From: Cylicocyclus nassatus
Taxonomy: Eukaryota; Nematoda; Chromadorea; Rhabditida; Strongylidae
Length of the DNA: 64,000 bases
Direction: 5' to 3'
Assembly: GCA_958299035.1 (NCBI GenBank)
Contig: CATQJL010000223.1
Location: 69,857,006 to 69,921,005, forward strand
The position numbers were made by a program, and so were the translations under genes. The notes below the pieces were generated by a model. It did no database searches. It was given only the letters and a program-made list of their open reading frames with translations, and was not told the origin of the DNA. Below are positions 11,462 through 21,900 of this stretch, piece after piece; position 1 is the first letter of the stretch, and each line of letters starts with the position of its first letter.

Positions 11462-12839
11462 CACTCGACGTGCTAACAACATTTCTTACATTGTTTTGCT
11501 GCTGGTGGCACATTTTAGGATAGAATATCTGCCAAATTACGCGACTTTCGAATTTGAAAGACAATTCATGAGAAGGCGATTTTGTAACATCATAATCTGA
11601 CGAACAATTCAAATAAAGATCTGTGCTAAGCATGGTCCGATAGAGGTGTTCACAAAGTTTTCAACTCACAAAAATTTGCAGACAATTTCCGCAACAAGTA
11701 GGGGAAAAGTGCAGGCGAAGTTGCGATCTTGGCTGGTTCAGCTACTTTTATCTCACTTTAGCTTTACTGTAAGACTCTCTAGTGCAAAATAAATAGGATT
11801 TTCGTAAAGATCGGGACCAAAAACCACTATGAGTGAAGTTTACAGTCAATCCGAGAACCTCAATATTTTAACCAAATCTTTACGCCGAGGCCAAGAGTGA
11901 GGAGCGAGAGGCCAAGAGCGCGCTATATCAATGTGTATTGCTTCTTAGAAGCTGGAAAAAATATGTGTGTATAGGTATAAGAGAGATGTCTAACATGATT
12001 TTTGGGGGAATTACGGAGCAACTTTGGGAGAGCCGATTTTACGGCCTGAGCATGCATGTTGGGGGGCTAATAACTCTGCGAATATTACAGATATGAGGCT
12101 GAAGTTTATAGTACTCTGCGTTGATACCACTGCTTTTTTTTAGAGAGAAAGTCGTAGAATAACAAGTTTTCAATAAAAGTGCCTAATTGACAGCTGAACT
12201 TAAGAAATCTGTCAATAAAGGCGAGTTTGCGCTCTTATATTTCTGGAAGTTGTAGGGTTGGGGTAGTGTCATGCGGTCATTGATATGTACTTTTGATAGC
12301 TCTATATTTCTGGGGGTAGATCATGGCTGTAGCTCCACCGTAGGAGGCGCTATATAAAGGCGATGATGCATATTTTGAATTTTATCTCCGTGGAGAGTAG
12401 GGATAACAGGCTGGGATAGCCATTCTTCAGTTTGAATTCGAGGGTGACACCACATATAATTCGGAGAAAATGCAGGGGCTCCGCTTGTGGGAGCCCATCT
12501 ATGAACCTTCCCGGACGTTTTTTTTAGTTGGTCTTTCTCCTCTTTCTCCCCCCCCCCCCTCATTTTTTTCTTTCTCTTTATTTCTGCAGCGCGTGTGATA
12601 GTTACCCGCGGCCATCTGGACCTGGTTAGGGGCTGTAAACGGCTAAAAAGGGGGTAAATCGGGCTAGAAAAACGCGATTTTCGCTTATTTTTTCTTAATT
12701 TTTCTTATTTTCTTCAATTTCGATCGTGACGTGGGGTATAAAGTGGGCGGAGCTTGCTTGGAAAAGTTTCAGCTGTATAAAAGCACTGGAAATGAGCTTA
12801 TTATGGAGTTTTTCGAATTTTTCGCTTAGTTTTTCAATA

Positions 12840-13130
12840 ATTTTACCGATTTCCGAAATTTCGCCACCTCCAGAATGTCGATTTTATCGATTTTTGACAA
12901 TTTTCGGGATTTTGCAACCTCCAAAATATCAATTTTATCGATTTTGCCGATTTTTGGGATTTCGATTTTTGTCAATTTTCGGGATTTCGCCACCTCCAGA
13001 ATGTCGATTTTATCGATTTTTGACAATTTTCGGAATTTTGCAACCTCCAAAATATCGATTTTCGCCAATTTTCGGGATTTTGCAACCTCCAGAATGTCTA
13101 TTTTATCGATTTTTGAGGTTTTGATAGTTC
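12840..13130. repeat. AT-rich minisatellite, ~51-bp unit (copy 2)
   Basis: Tandem imperfect units beginning CCTCCAGAATGTCGATTTTA. Apparent ORFs at 12726-13135 on both strands translate to repetitive peptides such as FYRFLTIFGI and KIDKIDILEVAK and are not genes. Confidence 0.75.
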
Positions 13131-13247
13131 TCTAACCTCAAAGTATCGATTTTTATCGCTGTTTAGCTGTGAACTGTAAGCCCCGCCCACTTTTTGATGT
13201 TATTATACACCTAATATATGTATATTTCCTTCCACTCACTCCATATA

Positions 13248-13410
13248 CAATACCGATCCTAATTCGTCAAAAAAGTCGCCGGAGTGCGGCGGAGTGTGGC
13301 GGAGTGCGGCGCACTCCACCACACCCCGCCGCACTCCGGTGCACTGCGCCGCACTCCACCACACTCCGACGCACTCCGGCGACTTTTTTGACGAATTATG
13401 AGCGGTATTG
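13248..13410. mobile_element. MITE 2 with CACTCC repeats, copy 2
   Basis: 163 bp, TA-flanked, with the same inverted termini as 10981-11183 but fewer internal repeat units. Confidence 0.75.
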
Positions 13411-13412
13411 TA

Positions 13413-14004
13413 GTGCGTAATTATTTATGCGACACAGCTTGTATTACGAAGAATTGCGTCATTTGCCCTAACGGAAAAATGGGAGACTGTGCTAAGTTTG
13501 ATATTGTGTACGAGATTGGATGTCTGCATGCCACGCTACCTACATAGGGGAAACTGGTCAGCAACTCAGCATGCGTGTTAACGAACACTTGGCGAGTAAG
13601 AGGCGGAAAAGCATGGTTAGTTCGCTAGGGAAACGCAGGAAAAGCAGACCATCATGGCAACGACTTCGATATCACGTGCATCAATCTAGGTTATGGGTCA
13701 AGAATTGCTGCTCGCAAAGCGCTTGAAGCGGCATACATTCTCTCGCGCGAACCGAACATGAACGGGAAGAATGAACAGCTTTTCATTACTAGTGACTTGA
13801 TGCCATTCCTGTCATACTGTCACTTACAGATATCATCTCCACTACTTAAGCTGTCCATACCGGTCAGCTATAATTTTTTACCACCAGTGGAGTTTGAAAT
13901 GGTCGTTGCGCTGTCGGTGGAGATCTTGGTATGCTACTTGTCGTGTAATGTCTCTGCTTGTTTGCTCCTAAGGGGTCGAACTAAGCTGGTCAAGAGGAGA
14001 GATT
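13413..14004 (+). pseudogene. Penelope-like element (PLE2), GIY-YIG endonuclease region, broken
   Basis: Remnant of the C-terminal endonuclease of a Penelope-like retroelement. In order: a Cys-rich linker with CVICPNGKMGDC (about 13454-13489), a frameshift, the GIY-YIG core as TYIGETGQQL followed by RVNEHL (about 13538-13594), and after further frame changes ARKALEAAYIL and PNMNGKNEQ (about 13700-13780). These match the layout known for PLE endonucleases (C-x2-C, GET motif, R..EH helix, E, N-x-K tail). Upstream coding sequence is cut by the composite element at 11275-13410. At least two frameshifts make it non-functional. Confidence 0.8.
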
Positions 14005-14130
14005 TGATCATATAGGGCAACAAACTAGTGTGAGACTTCCTCTCAGAACTCTGAGGAAGGCACTGTTGCCGAAACGTGAGATCGGATAAATATATTAACA
14101 AACCTGTGTGGCTCACAACAAAGTTCATAA
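14005..14130 (+). other. PLE2 3' end with degenerate hammerhead-like motif
   Basis: CTGAGGA at 14051-14057, a 3-bp helix GGC/GCC (14059-14061 with 14068-14070) and GAAAC at 14071-14075 are arranged like a hammerhead core. The cleavage triplet would be GTG, which does not fit the NUH rule, and the outer helix does not pair. I read it as a decayed version of the intact motif at 45151-45190. An AATATAT tract follows. Confidence 0.5.
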
Positions 14131-15110
14131 TTTTGAAAGGTTTCTTCTAAACAGTAAGTTGCGAGCGTCTAAATCAATTCTGGTTTCCTTAACCATTTCA
14201 GGTTCTTCGGAATAAAAAAACGTAAGGTGAGATAAGGCGCTTTTAAAATCTTTGCTGAACATTTTTGAAAGTTGCTCATTACTAGATGAATTTCTCATAA
14301 AATCTTACCTTTCAAATTTCTGTGCTTCCAATAACAAAATGCAACTTGTTATGATGCTTCGATAAGTACTTGCTCCGTCTTTGGGGGTTCCTTAATTTCC
14401 ATGCTATCCCACTCTTCACTGAAAAGGAATGCGTTTTTAATCGTAGTGGCCTTTTTGGCCGCGATTTATACCGTTTTGTAGAGAGTTAGACGTTGATTCC
14501 AAGTCGATGTGACCAGCCTCTGGAGGCTATGCATAAGTGTTTTCCGAATCGAAAATTAGCGCATAATCTGGATAAAATCAATCGTTATGGTCTCTCCAGG
14601 TTTTAAATAAAGCAGTAACGACTGCAAACGTTCTAAAAAGTACTCATTACATGAAGCGCATTAATATCAAACACTGGCGCATTTGAGCGGTTTTAAAAAA
14701 AATTTGCTCTAATTACGCATTCATTTTTTCGACACAAAAATGTTTATAAGTCGGCGTTTGAAGCGCACAGCAGAAAAGACAGCTTTGGAATTAGCATTTA
14801 AGGCTCTTCAACACCGCACAGATTTCATCTGAAAAAGCCACTGCAACTGAGCATGCTTTCATCGCGGTAAAGGATGGCGATACTAATGATAAGTTAAAGG
14901 CCCTGCATTCTGAATTAGGAGTCTGCCTTTGATACGATGCAATAGTAAGGCCTTTCCATTAAGCCAACGCTCAAGTCGCGGCTCAAAATCTCGCTTCGGA
15001 CGCAAGAAAATCTCTCCGGGATAACGAAAAGACACAAGTATCCCAAAGCATTAGTTCCCTCCAGTAACGCCGCCCATCGTGTTTGCCCAACCAATCACCG
15101 TTTGCCCTTT
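14131..15110. other. Unassigned stretch
   Basis: No gene or repeat boundary that I can support. Confidence 0.45.
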
Positions 15111-15675
15111 ACAGTATAGAGCGAATCGTCCATCTTTTTCCGTTACTGTAGGATTACGGTAGAAACTTGAAAAAGGGTTTTAAGCCATGAAAGGCCATAT
15201 TTTGCTTCAAAAAGGAATTAAAACAGCCTGAAAACTTTTACACTGGGCCAATTAGAGTTGCTGATTCTAACTGTAAAGTACCCAACTTATTATCATGTTT
15301 TACTGAAGAGTTATGCGAGGTAAGCAGTAGCGGCCACTTTCTCAATGTTCCTAAAAAGTGCAGCTACACCGTTTAGAAAGCTTCGCAACTCGAGAATAGT
15401 TGAGTATTGAACTCAGCGTCCCTAAAAACCCTATTGCACAAGTTTTCACATCTTTTTGAAAATTTTGGAACGGCAGCTTTTTCCACAGTGACTCCATATG
15501 TTCCAAGTTTCTACCGTAATCCTACAGTAACGGAGAAAGATGGACGTTTTGCACTATAACTGTAAATCTAAGTTGAACCCAGCTCTACAAAATGGCGCTT
15601 ACCGCTTCTCGAAAGACCTCATAATAAGAGAGTTATCAACAATCAAACAGTGGATACATTTTTTGGGACACCCAG
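15111..15675. mobile_element. T1 mariner-type element, left-truncated copy
   Basis: The right end (TTTTGGGACACCCAG, then TA at 15676-15677) and internal inverted sub-arms (15111-15180 with 15497-15575, both containing CTACAGTAACGGA or its complement) match T1 copies at 24345-25008 and 31991-32633. About 100 bp of the left terminal repeat is missing. No transposase remains. Confidence 0.65.
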
Positions 15676-15677
15676 TA

Positions 15678-16409
15678 TATGCTGCTATTTCTAAAAAAAT
15701 TGTAAAGTTACACCAAGTACATTTACTGCCTTTTTTCACTGAGCTGCAAAACACGTTTAGTCGCCATTCTTTCTAGTTTTTTTTATAGTATCGTGAAGAA
15801 TTTGTCACAACAACTACACGCAGAAAGCTCTAACTAAGTTAGCACCACAAGTGTTTGTATCATTTTCCACTTTAAACAACGGCTCGGCAAAACGAACACC
15901 TTTTGGATATTATTACGGTATAAACTTTCAATATACAGCACCCTTTTGAAATAGTTGCAGCTTCAAAAAATTTTTTAATACATTTCTAACAGCTAGTGTA
16001 TTAGGAAACAAACATTTACAAACATGCTTATCTGACCACTCAAGTTTTCAAGTTCTTGAAGGTATAAAAAAATAACCTCTTGAAAAAGAACTGATAAAAT
16101 GAACGTTACCTACACTTGGAATAATTTTAAATGAGGCCTCGCTAGAGAGAAAATTATGTGTTAACATGTAGTAGAATCAGCAACACTAAAAAATTTCCGG
16201 GCGTTGCGTTACAGAGCATGCAGCCAGCTTGCAGTCTATCTCTAGATCGGTAGTAGTATAGACGGACAAGGTATTCGGAACTACATGTCTTTCGTAATTC
16301 TAGCTCAAAATGGTAAATTCAGGGTCAGATCAGTCGTTATCGACACTGTTGTTCAATTCAGGACACAAGCAGAGCAGTGGCGATCCTAGGATTTCGGTCA
16401 GACGGAAAA
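15678..16409. other. Unassigned stretch
   Basis: AT-rich, no supported feature. Confidence 0.45.
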
Positions 16410-17030
16410 ACTCTTTGAGAGCCTCGTGGCCCAAAGATTTTAGAGAAAGGGAGCGTGGCGATCGCTACGCCTTCAAATACCTTACGAGGTTAATTTGAAT
16501 ATTCAAAAATCTTTAGAAATTACTTCAATTATTCCCAAGTAAAAACGAGTCACTTGCACCTTTTTATGCAAACACTATTTACATTCAGTAGAAATCGTTT
16601 GATTACCATTGAGACCACCCCGCACTTGAAGCAGACACCGTTTTCCACATTTGCAGTATAGTGTAGCGCCGTTTGTCATTCAGCCCTCTATAAATGAACT
16701 GTCGCTTGATGTTGTGCTGTGGAACGTTCACCAGAGTAACATCTTTATCTAATTGGATTGCACTAAGCTTTGCTAAGTGCATTGAACACTTTTCCGAAAC
16801 GAACGGTAGGCACAGAGATACACAAAGTTTTCCTGTCCATGGGTATTCCTATAAAGTATTTGAGTCGGTTATCAATCTGGTTGTTAGTTCGGATGCCATT
16901 TTTTTCTCCGCTGCAAACACTGGTTGTTGTCATGAACATGCCACCAATGATTGCATGATTTACAAAAGTTGGATGAGCGGATGTGGCATGATCATGATAT
17001 TTTCTACAGCTTGTTCTCCCGTACTACCCT
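16410..17030 (+). repeat. Dispersed repeat K, copy 1
   Basis: Matches 39445-40204 in the opposite orientation along its length, apart from an extra block of about 130 bp in the other copy (about 39885-40020). Two overlapping plus-strand frames stay open over 16694-17059 but are not conserved in one phase between the copies. The element class is unknown. Confidence 0.65.
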
Positions 17031-17756
17031 CCCCCCTTGCAAGGCCTGTGGAAAGCTGAAAAATTACGGTCATACTTTTTAGTGTAGAATACAATTACAG
17101 GGGTGGAAAGAGCATAGTTTCGTTTTTGTATGAGCATAAAAATTTTCGTTTTCTCAGTTTCCATATGGGAAAAAAACCAGTAACGGCACATTTGGGAGTC
17201 TTATGTAGTGTGCAATTTGTATGAGCAAGATGGAGATCCGTAGGATTTTTTGAACGAAGGTACGAATCCTTCCCTATTCTTTGAACTTCACTACTACTCA
17301 GATTCTGAATGCAAACTTACGGTGAGTCGAAGCTGGCGCGAAATTTTTCACACTATCTTGTAGAGCATGCTTTGCTCTGTCGAATGGCATCCAGATTACC
17401 TATTAAGAACATGAAGTATACGTCTTATCGCCGTAAGAATTTAAAGTGTAACAAGTTGTGCTACAACCTGTGTATGTCACGGCCATCCCCTAAAGTTGTT
17501 CATCGATTTGCGATTTGCGCATACTCGAGCGAACTATCCCTCCCGTAGCGGTGGAGTTGGCTTGCCTGTCCAGCCTCTCGAGTACAACGCAATATTCCGT
17601 CACCACATTTTGACCGTCTCTACGTTTTAACCGTCATAGCTCTGCTCGGGCCGTTAGTCTCTTTGCTGTTGAGTCATTAGTCAATAGTTCCCTTAAAGAC
17701 AGCGTCCCGGCAAAAAGATGAATTTAGGGTTTTGTGGCGATGTTAAGTAGACCCCC
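17031..17756. other. Unassigned stretch
   Basis: Nothing supported. A 79-codon frame at 17309-17548 has no recognised motif. Confidence 0.4.
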
Positions 17757-18061
17757 TACCTAAGCAATGACTGAAGTTCGAAGCGAAAGAGGAGGTCTAC
17801 TGAGCCTGGAATTCGCTGCGAAAGTGGCCCGAGTCTTACGGTAGGCTCGGACGCCGCCCACACAGCAATATCGATTGCAAGGCGAGAGTGCGTATAGCGC
17901 ACACAGTCATGAGCGCAGGGTTCCGCAACGACCCTGCATCTCTACCTTGCATCCATCTCGTATTCGCTCGAGCCTACCTAAGATTCGGGCCACTTGGAGG
18001 CCATTTGTAGACTTCGTAGGTTCCCTTTCGCGCTGCAAACTTCTGTCGTCGCTTAGTTAGG
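17757..18061. repeat. Foldback element, ~95-bp arms, GC-rich
   Basis: The left arm (17757-17850) and right arm (about 17962-18061) are inverted copies at roughly three-quarters identity by eye. They share GTGGCCCGA.TCTTA and GTAGGCTCG. The spacer is short and GC-rich. No coding function is seen. Confidence 0.65.
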
Positions 18062-18438
18062 AAATCTACCATTACATTACTACCAGAGCCAGATATCCCC
18101 AGTTTGGTGGAACGCTGCCTTTAACGCTTCAATCACGCTTTCAAACCTCTTATGCTTAACTTCCTCCAACAGCGCCAAAAAGACGCTTTTTGCCCTTCCT
18201 TCATGGTGAACATCCCCCATAATTTCAATCAGCATCTGGATCCGCAACCGTCACATAATTTACGCGACCGTCGCATGCCTTACGCGACCGTAGCTCGACT
18301 CGCGCGATCTCGCATGAGTCTACTGCTATTTGCGTCTTTTTTTTCCAGAAAATATGAGTAGTTTTGTATAATAACAATAGAAACACTGTAGGCCCCTACC
18401 TTGTGTAATGAAAAGATCTAATCCGATTAAACAACAAC
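18062..18438. other. Unassigned flank of gypsy element
   Basis: No supported feature. The last bases before the 5' LTR include the ATAAT target site. Confidence 0.45.
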
Positions 18439-18443
18439 ATAAT
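18439..18443. other. Target-site duplication, gypsy 5' side
   Basis: ATAAT, repeated exactly at 23346-23350 after the 3' LTR. A 5-bp duplication is usual for Ty3/gypsy integrases. Confidence 0.9.
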
Positions 18444-18661
18444 TGTTGTAGAGCCGTCCCTTATATTGAAACTTGCTCACTCACTATAGGCTAGGTCGAT
18501 ATGGTCTCTGTGATTGCGGCGTACCCGCCGCACCTTGACATAATTGTGTGTGTTGTTCTCTAGTTATTCCTAGTGAACCCTCGGCATGTACGCCGATAGG
18601 CAGAGGGGGAACTCTTGTGTTTTTCTAATTAATTGTCAACGACTCAACGCGTTCTACTACA
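18444..18661 (+). repeat. 5' long terminal repeat of Ty3/gypsy element
   Basis: 218 bp from TGTTGTAGAG to CTACTACA, with the standard TG...CA ends. It differs from the 3' LTR at two positions: TATTGAAAC versus TATTGGAAC, and CTAATTAATTG versus CTAATAAATTG. That is about 99% identity, so integration is recent. The second difference removes an AATAAA polyadenylation signal from the 5' copy. Confidence 0.95.
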
Positions 18662-18681
18662 ACTGGCGATCAGGATCAAGG
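18662..18681 (+). promoter_or_regulatory. Probable primer-binding site
   Basis: Immediately 3' of the 5' LTR, TGGCGATCAGGATC starts two bases in (18664). A TGG start fits pairing with the CCA end of a tRNA. The complement (ending TCGCCA) recalls arginine-tRNA primers used by some insect gypsy-group elements, but the tRNA identity is not established here. Confidence 0.6.
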
Positions 18682-18870
18682 ACAAGAAGCCTCCACCGAC
18701 CAAGGACCAGAAGCCTCCATCGATCAAGGACAAGAAGCCTCCACCGACCAAGGAAAAGAAGAAGCTTCACCGACCAAGGGCCAGAAGCCTCTATCCATCA
18801 AGGACGAGAAGAATTGCTGCAGCTCGGATCGGGGAGGAAGCTGTCACAGGTCGAGGACAGCCAAACAAGT
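18662..18870 (+). repeat. 24-bp tandem repeats in gypsy leader
   Basis: About five imperfect repeats of the block ACCGACCAAGGACCAGAAGC / CTCC lie between the LTR and Gag. All three plus frames are open across them. The phase that joins Gag is open from about 18629 but has no ATG before 18929. Confidence 0.75.
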
Positions 18871-18928
18871 AAGCTCTGCTAAGAAGATTGTTGATTCTAC
18901 AGAAGAAGTCGTTGAAGAGAGGTCCACC

Positions 18929-21900
18929 ATGCCGAAAGCCAGTGAAGAACGGCATGGTCACGACTCCTTGGAGAAGGTCCTATCAGTCATGGTCGACCAG
19001 ATGCGGCTCCAACAGGAGGAGATGAAGCTGCATATGCAGCTTCAGCAGGAACAAATGCAGGCTCGTCTACAAGCTCAACAAGAGCAAATGCAAGTGCAGC
19101 TGCAGGCACAACAGGAGCAAATGCAAATGCAATGGCAAGCACAACAGGAGCAGATGAAGACGTTGGTCACTGCTTTGACCAGTAACCAAAGGGTAGCCGT
19201 CCGTGACGCCAGTAAGGACCAATATGACCAGCTGAGCAAGGACGTGCAGAGATTTACCTTAGACGAGGAGACAGGTAACACATTTGCTTACTGGTATGGC
19301 AGGTATGGACCGGTCATTCGCGAGTCCCAGCTTCCGGATCAGAAGAAGCGCGACTTGATTCTGATGAAGCTGGATGAAGAAGCATACAGGAAGTATGCCG
19401 ATGAGGTTCTGCCAGCGCAACCAAGCGACTTGGACTTCGATACTACCGTCGCGAATCTCCAGAAGCTGTTCGCCTCCAAGAAGACGCTCATCAGAAGACG
19501 TTATGAGTGCCTAAGGATAACGTGCCCTCCGCTTACGCCAGCGTACGTACCGTTCCGGGAGTACGCCAATACTATCAAGCGGATGGACGAGGACGCCCGG
19601 CTTAAGGAGGTCGACTACACGGCGATGAAGACGCTGCAGTTCGTAGCAGGTCTTCAAGATCCCTCGCTTAGGGAAGTTCGCCTTCGGATGATTCGTCGAC
19701 TGGACGCTCACACGGACGAAGCACCGTTGACAATCGAGGACCTAGTCACGGATTGTGAGAATTTCACTGCTTTGAAAATGGATAACACAGACATGGAAGG
19801 CACACGCGACATCCATGCTGTATGGAAGAAGAAGGTAAACTGTTTCTCATGTGGAGGACCACATTTCAGAAGAGACTGCCCACAGTCTGCCAGCACTGGC
19901 CGGAAGAAGCGACGGAGGATAAGTGCAAAACGCTTTGGTCGCAAAAGACAGTGCAAGAACGTGGTCGCTTTCGATGCCGAGAGTGCGCGGACTTATCTCG
20001 ACGTCGTAATCAAAGGACGCTCTTTCAAACTCCAGCTGGATACAGGCGCGGACATAACCCTGATATCGCGTAGAGCCTGGAAAAGGATGGGAGCCCCTGC
20101 TTTGGAAACGTGTGTCATGCCAGTGAAAACTGCAGACGGAACGCCGATGCAGATTTATGGTAAATTTTCAACCGATTTCTCCGTTAGAGATCGACATACA
20201 GGAAAGATGGTTCATGGAAACGGCACATGCTACGTCACCGAAGGCTCGAACTTACTTGGATTGGAGTGGTGTATTCAGCTGCCGGCATACAAGAAGCTGA
20301 AGGATAACTACCACTGCAGGAAGGTGACTAGCGAAGAAAAATTTCGAGCCGAAGTGGTCGCCGATTTGAAGGAGCGATATGCAGAAGTCTTCAACAGCGA
20401 TCTGGGAAAATGCACGAAGAGCAAGGCAAGGCTAGTTTTGAAGAGTGATGCTGTTCCAGTTTTCAAGAAAAAGCGACCGGTGCCTTACGCGACAGCACCG
20501 GAATTGGAAGCCGAGATCGATCGCTTGGTAGCCGAAGGAGTCATTTCTCCGGTCGAACACTCAGAATGGGCCGCACCGGTGGTTGCTGTCAAGAAGAAGA
20601 ACGGGAAAATTCGTCTTTGCGCCGACTTCTCGACAGGATTGAACGATGCATTGCAATTGCATCAGCACCCATTGCCCACAGCGGAGGAAGTGTTCGCAAA
20701 ACTAAATGGAGGCCAGCTCTTCACACAGCTCGACTTAGCCGAAGCGTATTTACAAGTGGAAGTCGAAGAAGCATCAAAGGAGATGTTAACCATCAATACG
20801 CACAAGGGATTGTATCGCTACAATCGCCTACCCTTTGGGGTGAAATCTGCGCCCGGAATTTTCCAACAAGTAATGGACTCCATGACAAGCGGACTTGATG
20901 GAGTAGCCGCTTATCTTGATGACATCATCATCACGGGAAGGAGTTGTGAAGAACACCGCCAAAACTTGGAAGCCTTGTTTAAGAGAATCAAGGACTATGG
21001 ATTCCACGTCAGGTTGGAAAAGTGCCATTTTCTGATGCCAGAGATTTGCTACTTAGGGTGCATCATCGACAAAAACGGACGCCGGCCGGACCCAAAGAAG
21101 ATTGAGGTCATACAGCAAATGCCAGCGCCGAAGAAGATAGCGGATGTTCGTTCATTCCTGGGCATGATCAACTACTACGGAGTATTCGTAGCAGAGATGC
21201 GTCAACTTCGTGCACCCCTGGACGCGTTGCTCAGAAAGGACGCAAGGTTCGAATGGACAGGGGAATGCCAAAATGCATTCGAGCGTGCCAAGGAAGTTTT
21301 AACCTCGGATCTACTCCTTACACATTTCGATCCTAGCTTGCAGATAGTGGTAGCTGCCGACGCATCGGATTATGGAATTGGAGCTGTGATCTTACACAAG
21401 ATGCCGGATGGATCGGAAAAGGCGATTTGCCATGCAAGCCGGAGCCTTACAGCCGCCGAGAGGAATTACGGACAAATTGAAAAAGAAGGACTTGCACTGG
21501 TTTTCGCAGTGCGTAAGTTCCATCGATATGTATATGGACGCCGATTCAGGCTGCTCACCGACCACAAGCCGCTGCTGCACATTTTTGGACCGAAGAAGAT
21601 GGTACCTGTGTACACAGCGAACAGACTGCAACGATGGAAACTTATTCTTCTCGCATACGACTTCGATTTGGAGTACCAGAAGACGACCGAGTTCGGACAA
21701 GCCGATGCATTGTCCCGGTTGATCCCTCCACGGCCATTCCAAACCGAGGACGTCGTGATAGCGAAAGTAGAAGAAGATGTGCAAGCCGTTCAAGCCGCCG
21801 CTGTACGAGCATTACCAGTGACCAGGAGTACGATTGAAGAAGAGTCACGCAAGGACGAAAACATCATGCAGGTCATACAGATGCTACAGTCAGGAGCGTG

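Larger units (their letters stand above)
11275..13410 (+). mobile_element. Composite TA-flanked element, copy 2
   Basis: 2136 bp, with the same order as copy 1: MITE 1 (11275-11461), body, minisatellite, MITE 2 (13248-13410). The outer ends CAATACCGCTCA and ...CGGTATTG are flanked by TA at 11273-11274 and 13411-13412. It interrupts the PLE2 coding frame. Unlike copy 1 it lacks the nested mariner-type element, so it preserves that empty site. Confidence 0.7.

Noticed and set aside
12726..13135. ORFs of 80-132 codons on both strands
   Set aside because: Products of the 51-bp minisatellite with repetitive peptides; no independent evidence.
16694..17059. 121-codon ORF in repeat K
   Set aside because: The second copy of K keeps a different phase open, so coding is unlikely.
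18586..18882. Upstream ORFs in the gypsy leader as separate genes
   Set aside because: They translate the 24-bp repeats in alternative frames; no conserved domain.
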